Positions 1 to 9,262 are shown, counted from the first letter of the stretch. The stretch is 51,550 bases of DNA from Caldisericum sp. (GCA_020692945.1 JAIMJY010000002.1:1-51550); one strand, 5' to 3'. The notes: generated by a model from the sequence alone, not told the origin. A program made the numbers and translations.

Positions 1-268
1 GTTATAATATCTGTTTTGACCTATTATGAGCTTCATTAAATAATTATGTTTCGGATTATGGCCAAGTACAGTCCAACTAGTTAACAATAACTAATAAGAA
101 AAAATATTTTTCTACTTGCAGTTAATGCGATAATCTTCTTTTAGACAAATGTTTACTTGACAACAAAAAATAATTAAGTGGTAAAATATAAAAGAAGTAA
201 TTTTATGGGGATTAATGCTTTATTCTACAAAAGCTAAATCACCTTTCTTCTAAAAGAGCACTAGCAAC
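1..268. other. Non-coding stretch at window edge
   Basis: No reading frame of useful length and no clear RNA structure is visible here. A possible -35 TTGACA at 157-162 is followed by a TAAAAT at 182-187, but the 19-base spacer makes it weak. I looked for a dif-like site next to the recombinase gene and did not recognise one. Confidence 0.4.
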
Positions 269-296
269 TTGACTTTTTAACTAAATCGTATAATAT
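269..296 (+). promoter_or_regulatory. Probable promoter of the Xer-type recombinase
   Basis: TTGACT at 269-274 is followed by TATAAT at 289-294 or the overlapping TAATAT at 291-296 (spacers of 14 or 16 bases). The start codon at 309 lies only about 8 bases beyond the predicted transcription start, and no Shine-Dalgarno sequence precedes it, so the leader would be very short. Confidence 0.5.
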
Positions 297-308
297 TCAA
301 GATAAGAT

Positions 309-1187
309 ATGAATAAAAATGAAATTTTAAATAAGTTTCTCCTTAGTATTATTATGAAAGGCTATTCAGCAACAACTGTACGTTACTATACTTATATTAT
401 TAAGGATTTTTTCAAAGAATTTGACTATCCTGATTATAATAATGTTCAGAAGTATTTTGCAAAGAAAGTCAAAATAACAAAGAACTCTCGAGCTACGCAA
501 ATAAGAATACTTAGAAGCCTCGCAAGATATATACAAAAAGAGTATGAGAAAAAATTTGAGCTACCTGATGCTCCAAAAACTTCAAATACATTGCCAATTT
601 TTCTGGGAAAAGAAGAAATAGACAAACTTTTAGATGCGGCAAGAAGCAATATTAGAGACTTCTCAATCATTTCATTTATCTTATTTACAGGTGTGCGAGT
701 TAGTGAACTTGTCAACCTTAAAATTAATAATGTCAATATTAAAGAAAGCTATATAAAAGTAAAAGGTAAGGGCGAAAAAGAAAGAATGATACCGCTTTCG
801 GATGAACTATCAGTTCTCTTAAAAGAGTACCTTAAGCAAAGAAATACTGACTCCGATTTTCTTTTTATAAGCAAATTTTCAGATAAATTTACTCCCCTTT
901 CAATACAACTCATCGTTAAAAAATATTCCAAAAAAGCAAATTTACAAAAAAAAGTATCGCCTCATAAGTTAAGACACACTTTTGCAACGCTTGCACTTGA
1001 GGCAGGGGTTAGTCCAATTACCATTAGTGAACTTTTGGGTCATAGCTCTCTTAACACTACGATGAAATATACTCATGTTACTAACAAATTGGCAGAAGAT
1101 GCAGTGCGTAGAATAAGTCAATCAACAAATTTTAAGGATTTTATACCAAAAACTAAAAAGACTCCAGGGATATCTGGAGCCAAGTAA
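309..1187 (+). CDS. Tyrosine site-specific recombinase, XerC/XerD type
   Basis: A 292-residue tyrosine recombinase, the normal size for Xer proteins that resolve chromosome dimers at dif. An N-terminal SAM-like core-binding domain (about 1-90) precedes the catalytic domain. All catalytic residues are visible: Arg130 in TGVRVSEL, Lys154 in KGKGEKER, His219 and Arg222 in HKLRH, His245 in LLGHSS and the nucleophile Tyr254 in MKYTH. It stands alone, convergent with the peroxiredoxin gene, with no second recombinase, attachment site or cargo nearby. That favours a housekeeping Xer over an integrase, although the exact subfamily (XerC, XerD, XerA-like) cannot be decided here. Its last codons contain the inverted repeat that serves as a terminator for the opposite strand. 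Confidence 0.85.
   Translation: MNKNEILNKFLLSIIMKGYSATTVRYYTYIIKDFFKEFDYPDYNNVQKYFAKKVKITKNSRATQIRILRSLARYIQKEYEKKFELPDAPKTSNTLPIFLGKEEIDKLLDAARSNIRDFSIISFILFTGVRVSELVNLKINNVNIKESYIKVKGKGEKERMIPLSDELSVLLKEYLKQRNTDSDFLFISKFSDKFTPLSIQLIVKKYSKKANLQKKVSPHKLRHTFATLALEAGVSPITISELLGHSSLNTTMKYTHVTNKLAEDAVRRISQSTNFKDFIPKTKKTPGISGAK
1148..1179 (-). terminator. Rho-independent terminator of the peroxiredoxin gene, inside the recombinase CDS
   Basis: On the minus strand CTCCAG (1174-1179) pairs with CTGGAG (1162-1167) across a 6-base loop and is followed by TCTTTTTAGTTTTT. The stem-plus-U-tract has the right polarity for stopping minus-strand transcription. It lies wholly within the 3' end of the opposing recombinase gene. 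Confidence 0.6.
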
Positions 1188-1202
1188 AATTATCTATTCA
1201 AA

Positions 1203-1853
1203 TTACTTTTCTTCTAATTTCTTGTGGCAGAACCACCAATCGTAACATTCGTACTTTGTTGGTCTTTCTTGAGCAGTTTTTACATCAGCAGCAGGAGGAA
1301 TGATTACATCACCTTTGATTAATTCGTTATTAGGTCATCCGGCAGGCGTTGCAACACCGTATTTGTCAGTTGTTTGCAGAGCTTTAATGGCCCTCAAAAT
1401 CTCATCGATGTTTCTTCTTACTTCTTGAGGGTAGTAGAGCATAAGTCTTAGAATTCCTCTGTCGTCAATTATAAATACTTCTCTTACAGTGTTTGTGCCT
1501 TTGCCTGGATGAATCATACCAAAAGCTTCGGCAACTTTCCCTGTTCCATCTGCGATAATAGGAAACTGGATTTCAACTCCTAATTTCTCTTTAATCCAAT
1601 CAACCCATTTAATGTGCGATTGTACCTGGTCAATTGAAAGCCCAAGCAACTCTGTGTTAAGCTTTTTGAACTCATCAAAACGTTTCTGGAAAGCAACAAA
1701 CTCTGTAGTACAAACAGGAGTGAAATCTCCTGGGTGGCCGAAAAGAACAAGCCACTTTCCAACGTAGTCGTTTGGTAGCTTCTTTAAACCAAAAGTCGTC
1801 TTAACTTCCATCTCTGTAACTTTTTCTCCGAGCAATGGAATTCTTCCTTCCAT
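1203..1853 (-). CDS. 1-Cys (Prx6-type) peroxiredoxin with in-frame TGA at a conserved Trp codon
   Basis: Thiol peroxidase that reduces hydrogen peroxide and organic peroxides. The peroxidatic Cys48 (codon TGT) sits in [12 protein letters not shown]. The uninterrupted frame stops at a TGA (1335-1337, codon 173) after TPAG. The same frame then continues for 43 codons to a TAA at 1203-1205, encoding [14 protein letters not shown] and the C-terminal YECYDWWFC. Archaeal-type homologues, such as the Pyrococcus horikoshii protein as I recall it, read WPNNELIGDKVIVPP and ECYDWWFC in this place and are about 216 residues long. The TGA therefore replaces a conserved Trp, and full length with readthrough is 216. 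Downstream Trp codons in the same tail are TGG. A point nonsense mutation, stop readthrough or a sequencing error could each explain it. The start has a GGAGGTG site 4-5 bases upstream. Confidence 0.85.
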
Positions 1854-1880
1854 AATTCACCTCCATATATATTTAATTTC

Positions 1881-1908
1881 ATTATATAATATTCTTTATC
1901 TATGTTAA
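1881..1908 (-). promoter_or_regulatory. Peroxiredoxin promoter
   Basis: On the minus strand TTAACA (1903-1908) and TATAAT (1881-1886) are separated by 16 bases. A GGAGGTG ribosome site (1858-1864) follows, then the ATG at 1853. The -10 element is half of the palindrome ATTATATAAT (1881-1890), which also offers a TATAAT facing right. Confidence 0.7.
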
Positions 1909-2047
1909 TAGTTTAGAATAGTTTTAAATGAAACTTTTGTATTGAGTCTTTCGACGGGCACAATTTAAAATAATTTTTAGCCCTCCTTAAGAAGCTTTTT
2001 GCAATTCAAGAATTTAAATTATAATAACTACGCAAGAAGGTGAAAAA

Positions 2048-3628
2048 ATGGGAAAAACAATTTTTGAGATAATTGGGAATATTGACTATCCTTACACCTG
2101 TGCTATTGTTAACAACCAAAGGATGGGTTTTCTTGACGAGGTAGAGGAGCCAAACAACATTGAACTTCTATCTGTTATAGAAGGAGAAGGAAGGAGAACT
2201 TATGAAAGGACGCTTGCCTTTCTTACAATGGTTGCAGCAAGAAGAATTGATCCAAATGCGCACCCCGTAATGATGTATTCAATTAGGGATGCTCTTTACG
2301 GAGAAATAGAAAGCAAGAGCTCACACGATATTGTTCCGCTACTAAAAGAAGAAATAAAGAAATTAATTTCGGAAAACAAGGAAATTAAGAAATATGAGCT
2401 TACAAAGGAAAGCGCGATTAGGAAGCTTGAGAAAGAGGGAAGGTCAGAAGATATCAATGCTATTAGATATCTATCGAAGGATACGATTACACTTTTCGGC
2501 TTAGATAACTCATTTCTTTATTTTGCAGGTCCATTGCTTCCTCGAACAAGCATGGTAAAATTTTTTGATTTTATCTCTTTCTCTCCAGGCTTTTTAATAC
2601 TCCTTCCTGAACGAAAAGATGTCGAAAAAGTCGGTCCTATTCCTCAAAGACAGAAACTTTTTGAGGCGTTTCTTGAGGCAAAAAAGTGGGAAGAAGAGCT
2701 TGAAGTAAGATCTGTTGGAGATATTAATAAAAGCATAATTAATGGAAAAATATCAAATATAATTAAAATTCAGGAAGCGCTCCACGAGAAAAAGATAAGC
2801 TACATTGCTGATAAAATAAATGAAAGCGAGGCAAGTGTTGTTTTGATAGCTGGTCCAAGTTCGTCTGGGAAAACGACTTTCGCTAAAAAACTTGAGATAC
2901 AGTTAAGAGTAAACGGACTTAAACCTTTCACCATTTCTACAGATAACTACTTTATTGAGAGAGAGAAGACCCCCTTAGGAGAGGATGGTACTCTTGATTA
3001 CGACTGCCTCGAGGCCACTGATTACAAACTGCTACAACAGCAAATTATTTCACTTACCAGAGGAGAAGAAGTTGAAATTCCGAAATACAATTTTGCAACC
3101 GGAAAACAAGAAAAATGGCGAAGAATTCATCTAAATCACAATGGGATTCTGATCATTGAGGGCATACATGCACTAAATCCACTATTAACCGAAAATATTT
3201 CAAAGGATTTAAAATTTAAACTATATGTCAGCGCTTTAAGCCAAGTTAATATTGACAACTTGAATAGAATTCCAACAAGGGACTCGAGACTAATAAGGCG
3301 CATTGTAAGAGACTCTCATTTTAGAGGCATTCCTGCGTCAGAAACCTTAAAACGGTGGACTTCCGTAATTAAGGCAGAAGAAAAATACATATTCCCTTAC
3401 CAAGAAAATGCAGATGAGGTTTTTAATTCAACGCTTATCTATGAGCTTGCAATTCTAAGGAATTATGCAGAAGTACCACTTCGTGCAATTGATTATAAAG
3501 AAAAAGAGTATGCAGAAGCATTAAGATTGCTCAACTTCATATCTCACTTTTTGCCTCTTATGCCAGATGAAGTCCCACCCACATCGATTCTTAGGGAGTT
3601 TATAGGTAAAAGTACCTTTAAATATTAA
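2048..3628 (+). CDS. Uridine kinase-like nucleoside kinase with N-terminal TGS/threonyl-tRNA-synthetase-like region
   Basis: P-loop kinase of the uridine kinase/phosphoribulokinase superfamily, fused to a long N-terminal region. The Walker A sequence GPSSSGKTT lies at about residues 268-276. It is followed by TDNYFIER and DYDCLEA, the region that binds substrate in uridine kinases. The N-terminal half, with HPVMMYSIRDALYG, resembles the editing-type domain of threonyl-tRNA synthetase, as in the large nucleoside kinases of Thermotoga and clostridia. The reaction is expected to be ATP-dependent phosphorylation of a nucleoside or related sugar; the true substrate is not evident. The ATG follows an AGAAGGTG site, and a TATAAT at 2020-2025 is a likely -10 element. 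Confidence 0.75.
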   Translation: MGKTIFEIIGNIDYPYTCAIVNNQRMGFLDEVEEPNNIELLSVIEGEGRRTYERTLAFLTMVAARRIDPNAHPVMMYSIRDALYGEIESKSSHDIVPLLKEEIKKLISENKEIKKYELTKESAIRKLEKEGRSEDINAIRYLSKDTITLFGLDNSFLYFAGPLLPRTSMVKFFDFISFSPGFLILLPERKDVEKVGPIPQRQKLFEAFLEAKKWEEELEVRSVGDINKSIINGKISNIIKIQEALHEKKISYIADKINESEASVVLIAGPSSSGKTTFAKKLEIQLRVNGLKPFTISTDNYFIEREKTPLGEDGTLDYDCLEATDYKLLQQQIISLTRGEEVEIPKYNFATGKQEKWRRIHLNHNGILIIEGIHALNPLLTENISKDLKFKLYVSALSQVNIDNLNRIPTRDSRLIRRIVRDSHFRGIPASETLKRWTSVIKAEEKYIFPYQENADEVFNSTLIYELAILRNYAEVPLRAIDYKEKEYAEALRLLNFISHFLPLMPDEVPPTSILREFIGKSTFKY

Positions 3629-3634
3629 AAATAT

Positions 3635-3657
3635 TGGAGGCTATTTTGTCCCCTCCA
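3635..3657. terminator. Bidirectional terminator between convergent genes
   Basis: TGGAGG (3635-3640) and CCTCCA (3652-3657) form a 6-bp stem around an 11-base loop. T-rich stretches follow on both strands: TTTTCTTT on the plus side, and ATATTTTTAATATTT on the minus side. It lies between the stop codons of the nucleoside kinase and the HD-domain gene, so it can serve both. Confidence 0.55.
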
Positions 3658-3682
3658 TATATAAAATTTTCTTTAAGTCGTC

Positions 3683-4237
3683 CTAAAGCCCGAGTTTGTC
3701 TGATATTTCTTGCATTGAGTGAAGCGAGAGCTCAAGGAAATTATCGAGTGGTATGTCAAGGTCTGTTTCGCATGCCTTAATCTGGTCTCTGTTTGCACCT
3801 GCAGCAAAACTCTTTTCTTTAAATTTTTTCTTCATTGATTTTAGTTCAACTGATTTAAGTTTTTTATCAGGGCGAACCAATGCAACTGCAACGATAAATC
3901 CCGTTACAGGATCAGTTACCCAAAGTGCTTTATCAAGCAAAGAGCTGCGAGTAACCCCATGTCTTTCGTTGTGTGCTAAAACTGCGTGCACAAGATCATC
4001 AGGCATTCCCATTTCCTTAAGCCACTCTGCACCAATTTTACTATGCTTTTCAGGGTCTTCTTTAGTTAGCTCGTAGTCAATATCGTGGAGTAGTCCTGTG
4101 AGTCCCCATTTTTCTTCGTCTTCACCAAATTTTTTTGCAAGTGCCTTCATTACCGCTTCAACTGAAATCATGTGTTTTATAAGATTTTCGTCGCGTACTT
4201 TTTCCCTAAGTGTTTTATATAATAAATCTCTATCCAT
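3683..4237 (-). CDS. HD-domain phosphohydrolase
   Basis: A 184-residue predicted metal-dependent phosphohydrolase. The HD signature is intact: a His in LIKHMISVE, the HD pair in GLLHDIDYE, a further His in EKHSKIG and another in LAHNERHG. The substrate is unknown; stand-alone HD proteins of this type usually act on nucleotides or phosphate esters. The ATG overlaps the stop of the GH57 gene as TAATG, with GGAGGAAG inside that gene as ribosome site, so translation is coupled. It is the last gene of the long minus-strand operon. Confidence 0.75.
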   Translation of the reverse strand: MDRDLLYKTLREKVRDENLIKHMISVEAVMKALAKKFGEDEEKWGLTGLLHDIDYELTKEDPEKHSKIGAEWLKEMGMPDDLVHAVLAHNERHGVTRSSLLDKALWVTDPVTGFIVAVALVRPDKKLKSVELKSMKKKFKEKSFAAGANRDQIKACETDLDIPLDNFLELSLHSMQEISDKLGL

Positions 4238-5841
4238 TATGCTTCCTCCTTATTTTTAAAAATAGTATAATCGAGAAATTTAAAAATACTATCTTTTTCC
4301 TCAAGATATTTCAAGAATTCTATATCTACTTTCTCTTCTACCAGGCCTTCATAGAGTTTGTAAAACGAATTTATATGAAAGCTTTCGCTCTCCTTAGCAT
4401 AATTTACGGCTGTTCCAACAGTAATGAGAAAGGCCCAATCACTACTCTGTGCAAGAATTATTTCTCTCCCCATCTGATTTAATATTCTGCGTTCCAGTTC
4501 GTTCTTAGGAATCCAACTATTGGCGAGTCTAATCATCATTTTACCAATTATATTTAAATGAGGATAAATCCAATCGGTTTTCTCGTTTAACCAAACTTTA
4601 AAAAAACCTCCGTCTCCCCAAGTAGACGCTGAAGGTTCTACGATCTGATTATCAGGATATTTTTCTAAATATTTACTCAACGTTATCGTTTCAAGAATTT
4701 GTGATTCATAAAATGTTTTCCGCAAAAAATTTTCAAGAAAGTCTGGTCCTTCAAACCACCAGTGTCCAAAAAGCTCAGTGTCAAAAGGCGCAACCATTAT
4801 TGGTCCTCTATCCATTATACTTAGTAGATATTCTGCTTCTTTTTCCCTGTTGAACATAAAATTACCTGCATGTACATTTGCCATCTTCTCAGCTTTTTCT
4901 CTGTCATATAGTTCCTTCTTGTCAAGCGACACTTGACCTGTTATTTTATGAATCTTTATTCCAGAGTCAAACCTGAAACCTGCAGGGTGCAGAAAATTTT
5001 TAACTTCGTCGTCAGAGAGATCGTACGCAACATCTCTATAAAACTCCCTGTAGTTTGAATCGCCTGGATACCCCTCTTGTGAACTCCACACCTGTTTCGA
5101 TGCTTCTGGGTCCCTTCCAAAAAAAGCAACTCCCTCCTCAGAAATGACAGGTGCAAAAACTCCATACACAGGAGAAGGAACAGCATTAAGCAATCCATGC
5201 GTGTCTAAGATTGTAAAATTTATTCCATTATTTGACAATACTTCGTCCACACCTTTTGTGTAACCACACTCTCCAAGCCAAATTCCTCTTGGTTTCCTAT
5301 CAAAAGTTCTTTCATATGTTTCTACACCAACTTCTACTTGAACCTCCATCAGTCTCTGATTACTTTCAAGTGGTAATATTTCATGTGTAGCGGAGCAAGT
5401 AATTATTTCAATAAACCCACCATCTTGCAATTGCTTAAATCCAGAGAGTATGTTTTTTTGGAGAGTATTTGTGAATGTATTGTATAGAAGTATCAACCTG
5501 TCTCTATAATAATTTAATGTTTCATTAACTCTGTTTTCATTTTTCTTTTCCAAGAGCTTCTCTGCTAAAGCAATTCTGCATAGTATGTATCTTTCGTATC
5601 TTTTGAGTAAAAGGCTGTCTTGTAGCATATTAATAAGAGGCGGCGTAATTGACATCGTTACGCCAAAATTTATGCCCTCCTTTATTAGACGTGAAAAGGA
5701 AATAAAAAGTGGCAAATATGTTTCCGTAATAGCTTCATAAAACCAATTTTCTTCAAGGAAAAACTCTTCTTCTGGCTGTTTTACAAAAGGCAGATGACTA
5801 TGCAATACTATTGCAATGTAACCCCTATTCATCACTTTCAT
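4237..5841 (-). CDS. GH57 1,4-alpha-glucan branching enzyme (DUF1957 type)
   Basis: A 534-residue glycoside hydrolase family 57 protein of the type shown in Thermotoga and Thermococcus to introduce alpha-1,6 branches into amylose or glycogen. The N-terminal strand GYIAIVLHSHLPFV, the catalytic nucleophile region WLGECGYTKG (Glu at about 190) and the acid/base region PFDTELFGHWWFEGP (Asp at about 353) are intact. It overlaps the upstream DUF4912 gene by ATGA and lies in the same run as glgC. Together these supply ADP-glucose formation and branching; a glycogen synthase is not in this window. Confidence 0.88.
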   Translation of the reverse strand: MKVMNRGYIAIVLHSHLPFVKQPEEEFFLEENWFYEAITETYLPLFISFSRLIKEGINFGVTMSITPPLINMLQDSLLLKRYERYILCRIALAEKLLEKKNENRVNETLNYYRDRLILLYNTFTNTLQKNILSGFKQLQDGGFIEIITCSATHEILPLESNQRLMEVQVEVGVETYERTFDRKPRGIWLGECGYTKGVDEVLSNNGINFTILDTHGLLNAVPSPVYGVFAPVISEEGVAFFGRDPEASKQVWSSQEGYPGDSNYREFYRDVAYDLSDDEVKNFLHPAGFRFDSGIKIHKITGQVSLDKKELYDREKAEKMANVHAGNFMFNREKEAEYLLSIMDRGPIMVAPFDTELFGHWWFEGPDFLENFLRKTFYESQILETITLSKYLEKYPDNQIVEPSASTWGDGGFFKVWLNEKTDWIYPHLNIIGKMMIRLANSWIPKNELERRILNQMGREIILAQSSDWAFLITVGTAVNYAKESESFHINSFYKLYEGLVEEKVDIEFLKYLEEKDSIFKFLDYTIFKNKEEA

Positions 5842-6452
5842 TTTCTTGGATATTTCAGATATTTAATCTCCTTTCCTTCTTTTGCAAGTTTTCTTTTTTC
5901 TTGTTCCATCTTTTTATCTACTTTGGCGAATTTCTCAGGCGTTTTTCTGCCTATACCAACTTTTCCAAACTCAACTTTTTTAGATTCGGAGGGTTTGCTT
6001 GAAGGAACAGAAATCGATGGGGAAGAGATTATTTCTCTGAATTTCCCTCGATTGATATAACCAATTTTTGCTTTGAGTTCCTTTCCTTCGTCTACTCTGA
6101 TATATCCACTACCATTGAAAATGTTAACATCCAAAGAGAGGTATTCTTTTCCTTCCTTAAAGATTTTAAGAACACCTTGCTTGTTTTTGGCGTGGTTTTT
6201 GTCAACTCCCCAACTAACAAATACATTGCCAGGCTCCTGTGGCAGGAATTCAATGTGAGGTTCGTCCTGCAATAATATTGGCTGTTTTTTTAAGGTATTC
6301 TCAATCTCTTTTATTTTTTCCAATGGCTTTCTATTTGTTGCCAATGCTTGCAGCAACATTTCTTTAGTCATTTTATTCCTGTTCTTAATTCCAAAAGTTT
6401 TTGCAACCTTAATTAATTCTTTTCTCTTCATTTCTTCATACTTATTTTTCAT
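5838..6452 (-). CDS. Rho N-terminal-like plus DUF4912 protein
   Basis: A 204-residue protein. Residues 1-40 resemble the SAP-like N-terminal domain of transcription factor Rho (KRKELIKVAKTFGIKNRNKM). Residues about 65-150 match the DUF4912 pattern, a beta-rich domain with FVSWGVDKNHAK. The tail is rich in Lys and Glu. Its biochemical role is not known. DUF4912 proteins commonly sit beside DUF1957 GH57 enzymes, as here, which suggests a carbohydrate-related accessory role (inference). The start overlaps the glgC stop by 11 bases with GGAGGT as ribosome site, and its own stop overlaps the next start as ATGA. Confidence 0.75.
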   Translation of the reverse strand: MKNKYEEMKRKELIKVAKTFGIKNRNKMTKEMLLQALATNRKPLEKIKEIENTLKKQPILLQDEPHIEFLPQEPGNVFVSWGVDKNHAKNKQGVLKIFKEGKEYLSLDVNIFNGSGYIRVDEGKELKAKIGYINRGKFREIISSPSISVPSSKPSESKKVEFGKVGIGRKTPEKFAKVDKKMEQEKRKLAKEGKEIKYLKYPRK

Positions 6453-7701
6453 AAAGACCTCCTGTTAAAGTTTTAGGAAATTTAAACCCTTTCGGTAATA
6501 CCACAAGATTGGTCGGCGTGACGAAAAAATATCGTTTATCAAATTCTTTATTTACCCCGATCACCACATTATCTGGAACTGCGATATCTTTATCAATAAT
6601 ACATTTTTTTACTCTAACATTCCTTCCAATATGAACTCCGCCAAAAATTATAGAGTCCTCAATTACTGAGCCGGCTTTAATTTTCACATCATAAAAGATT
6701 ATAGAATGAATTATAGTAGCCCCACTTATTATTGAACCATCTCCTATTATTGAATCTATAACATTGCTTTCTGTTTTCCCAGTTTCATTTAGACTATACG
6801 TTATTTTGGCTGGAGGGTATTGACGAGAGTGAGTAAAAATAGGCCAGTTTCTATCATAGATGTCAATAGCCGGGCTTTGAGAAAGGATGTCCATGTTCGT
6901 ATTAAAGAAAGAATCCAAATTTCCAACATCTCGCCAATAGCCTTCCTTCCCGTCTTCGTTGATAAACCCAAATGCAAAAACATTGTACTTACTGTGAATT
7001 GCATCTGGAATAATATCTTTGCCAAAGTCGTGTGAGGATGTTGAAATTTCAGCATCATGTCTGAGCATTTTAAGAAGTGCTTCTGTATTAAAAACATAAA
7101 TTCCCATTGACACAAGACTTTTGGTCGGATCTTCTGGTAAAGTTGGAGGGTTTTTGGGTTTTTCTTTAAAATCAATTATGCGTCCGTCGCCTTGAGCACT
7201 AACGATTCCGAAAGCCGAAGCCAACTTTTTATCCGCCTTTACAACGCCAATCGTGAGGTCAGCCCCGCTTTTTAAATGTGCGTCAACCATCTTTCGATAA
7301 TCCATCTTATAGATATGGTCCCCAGATAGCACAACAATGATTTTTGGATTTTCTTGCTCTATGTAGTATAAATTTTGGTAAACTGCATCTGCAGTTCCAG
7401 CATACCATTTTTCTCCGTATATTTGCTGAGGTGGGACGTCAACTATATACTCACCAAATCTGCTACTTAAAAAATCCCACCCTAGAACGAGATGTCTATG
7501 AAGAGAAGAAGACTTGTATTGTGTTACAACAGCGATTTTTCTAAATTGAGAGTTTACACAGTTGCTTAAAGTGAAATCCAATATTCTGAACTTACCGCCA
7601 AAAGGAACTGCTGGTTTAGCCCTCTCCTTTGTTAAAGGGAAAAGTCGCTCTCCCTTTCCTCCAGCAAGCAAAAACACAAAAATTTCCTTTGAATAATCCA
7701 T
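6442..7701 (-). CDS. glgC: Glucose-1-phosphate adenylyltransferase (ADP-glucose pyrophosphorylase)
   Basis: Makes ADP-glucose from glucose 1-phosphate and ATP, the committed step of bacterial glycogen synthesis. At 419 residues it has the usual length. The nucleotide-binding [14 protein letters not shown] and KPAVPFGG stand at the N terminus, GDHIYKMDY marks the active-site Asp region, and the C terminus is a left-handed beta-helix of hexapeptide repeats ([14 protein letters not shown] onward). A TATAAT at 7723-7728 upstream may be an internal promoter, but the gene is also only 42 bases downstream of ruvB and probably co-transcribed with it. Confidence 0.95.
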   Translation of the reverse strand: MDYSKEIFVFLLAGGKGERLFPLTKERAKPAVPFGGKFRILDFTLSNCVNSQFRKIAVVTQYKSSSLHRHLVLGWDFLSSRFGEYIVDVPPQQIYGEKWYAGTADAVYQNLYYIEQENPKIIVVLSGDHIYKMDYRKMVDAHLKSGADLTIGVVKADKKLASAFGIVSAQGDGRIIDFKEKPKNPPTLPEDPTKSLVSMGIYVFNTEALLKMLRHDAEISTSSHDFGKDIIPDAIHSKYNVFAFGFINEDGKEGYWRDVGNLDSFFNTNMDILSQSPAIDIYDRNWPIFTHSRQYPPAKITYSLNETGKTESNVIDSIIGDGSIISGATIIHSIIFYDVKIKAGSVIEDSIIFGGVHIGRNVRVKKCIIDKDIAVPDNVVIGVNKEFDKRYFFVTPTNLVVLPKGFKFPKTLTGGLYEK

Positions 7702-7743
7702 CGTTCTCTCGCTCTCTTTACGATTATAATACTATCTTATGAA

Positions 7744-8709
7744 TTAAAAAAGAGACTCTTTGCTGTCAATTTCGAAATTAAAGTATTTCTTTGCGAGTTT
7801 TGTGACAATTCGCCCTTTAGGAGTTCTTAATATTAAATTAATTTTCAATAAATAAGGCTCTATAATTTCTTCAATCGTTCCCCGATCCTCTCCTACTGAA
7901 TTAGCTATAGCCTCTATTCCAATAGGCCCACCCTTAAATTTTTCTAACAATGCACGTATGTATTTCCTGTCAAGGTCATTCAAGCCGTACTGGTCAATAT
8001 GCAGCCCTTCAAAAGAATTTAACGCATCTTTTCCGTTAATAATTTCTTGTCCGTTAATAGAACTGTAATCCCTAACTCTTTTTAAAAGTTGTATGGCAAT
8101 TCTCGGTACGCCTCTAGCTCTTTCCCCTATTAAATAAGAGGCTTCCTCATTAATTTTTATACCAAAAACTTCAGCGTCTCTCAGAATAATCATTTTTAAT
8201 TCCTCTGCCGAGTATGGTTCAAGGTGGTAAACTATGCCGAATCTATCGCGCAGAGGGGGAGAAATAAGTCCAAACCTCGTAGTCGCACCAATAATTGTGA
8301 ATGGATTCAGATCAAGGACAATTGTGTGAGCGCTTCTCTTGGACCCAGCTAAAATTGGAAGTTTAAAATCTTCCATTGCTGAATACAAAACCTCTTCAAT
8401 AATCTTTGGCAACCTATGAATTTCGTCAATAAAAAAGATGTCTCCTTTTGAAAGTCCTATCAAAATAGAAGCTAAATCTGATACTTTTTCAAGAGAAGGT
8501 CCAGTCGTTTGCTTAAGAGACACATTCAACTCTTCCGATATAATTTTAGCAAGAGTTGTTTTGCCAAGTCCAGGAGGGCCATAAAAAAGAGTATGGTCGA
8601 AAGTGTCACCTCTTCCTTTCGTTGATGCAATAAAAACTCGGAGACTCTTTTTAATTGAATCCTGTCCTATAAAATCATCTAATTTTTTAGGGCGGATACT
8701 TTTATTCAT
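7744..8709 (-). CDS. ruvB: Holliday junction branch migration ATPase RuvB
   Basis: The hexameric motor that drives branch migration with RuvA. It shows Walker A GPPGLGKTT (44-52), Walker B FFIDEIH (Asp95, Glu96), sensor GATTRFGL, and the winged-helix C-terminal domain ending in TPKGRIVT. The 321 residues are normal. The start overlaps the ruvA stop by 8 bases, so the two are translationally coupled and made in linked amounts. Confidence 0.97.
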   Translation of the reverse strand: MNKSIRPKKLDDFIGQDSIKKSLRVFIASTKGRGDTFDHTLFYGPPGLGKTTLAKIISEELNVSLKQTTGPSLEKVSDLASILIGLSKGDIFFIDEIHRLPKIIEEVLYSAMEDFKLPILAGSKRSAHTIVLDLNPFTIIGATTRFGLISPPLRDRFGIVYHLEPYSAEELKMIILRDAEVFGIKINEEASYLIGERARGVPRIAIQLLKRVRDYSSINGQEIINGKDALNSFEGLHIDQYGLNDLDRKYIRALLEKFKGGPIGIEAIANSVGEDRGTIEEIIEPYLLKINLILRTPKGRIVTKLAKKYFNFEIDSKESLF

Positions 8710-9262
8710 TACTTAACCTTTTAATGCACTCTCTAATAATTTCTTCAACTTTTAAATCAGGATCGATCCCTTCAATGGCTTTATCAACCATATCCTTGTC
8801 GTATTCCATAGAGAGAAGCGCATTTTTTGCGATTTTCTTGTTGTTTGACAACATTGCTTTGCCAAAATTTTCAATTGTTCCACCAAGTTCAACAATGATT
8901 CTCTTTGCAGTCTTCTCGCCGATACCTGGTATTGAAAGGAAGTTTTTAAAGCTACCTGCCTTTACTGAAGTTATTACCTCTTCAATGCTCATGTGTTTTA
9001 ATATTGCAATGGCAGTTTTCGATCCAATGCCACTTACTTTTTTTATGAGAAGCTCAAATATATCCTTTTCATTGTTGTCCAGAAATCCAAAAAGGGCTAT
9101 CCCATCTTCTTTAACTTGTTCATAAATATGTAGCAGGACATCGGAGCCAACAGAAAAATTATCTGGATGAGGCACAAAAATCTCTATCCCTAATCCACTA
9201 ACGAAAACTATAACGGAACTCTCTGACACTTCATAAACTCTTCCGCTAACGAGAGCAATCAT
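8702..9262 (-). CDS. ruvA: Holliday junction DNA-binding protein RuvA
   Basis: The tetrameric junction-binding partner of RuvB. An N-terminal OB domain (MIALVSGRVYEV) is followed by two helix-hairpin-helix motifs, GIGSKTAIAIL and IPGIGEKTAKRI, and a C-terminal domain that contacts RuvB. At 186 residues it is slightly shorter than average. Its first 17 bases overlap the end of ruvC. Confidence 0.95.
   Translation of the reverse strand: MIALVSGRVYEVSESSVIVFVSGLGIEIFVPHPDNFSVGSDVLLHIYEQVKEDGIALFGFLDNNEKDIFELLIKKVSGIGSKTAIAILKHMSIEEVITSVKAGSFKNFLSIPGIGEKTAKRIIVELGGTIENFGKAMLSNNKKIAKNALLSMEYDKDMVDKAIEGIDPDLKVEEIIRECIKRLSNE

Noticed and set aside
309-1187. Integrase of a mobile element or integron
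   Set aside because: No attachment repeats, cargo genes or tRNA target nearby, and the protein has the size and motif pattern of chromosomal Xer recombinases.
1335-1337. UGA reassigned to Trp throughout the genome
   Set aside because: TGA terminates secA, pilM, pilN, YitT, ftsX and pcrA at positions fitting family lengths, Trp is otherwise TGG, and an intact RF2 gene is present.
1335-1337. Selenocysteine at the peroxiredoxin TGA
   Set aside because: The position is a Trp in homologues, the peroxidatic residue is an ordinary Cys (TGT), and I see no convincing SECIS hairpin after the TGA.
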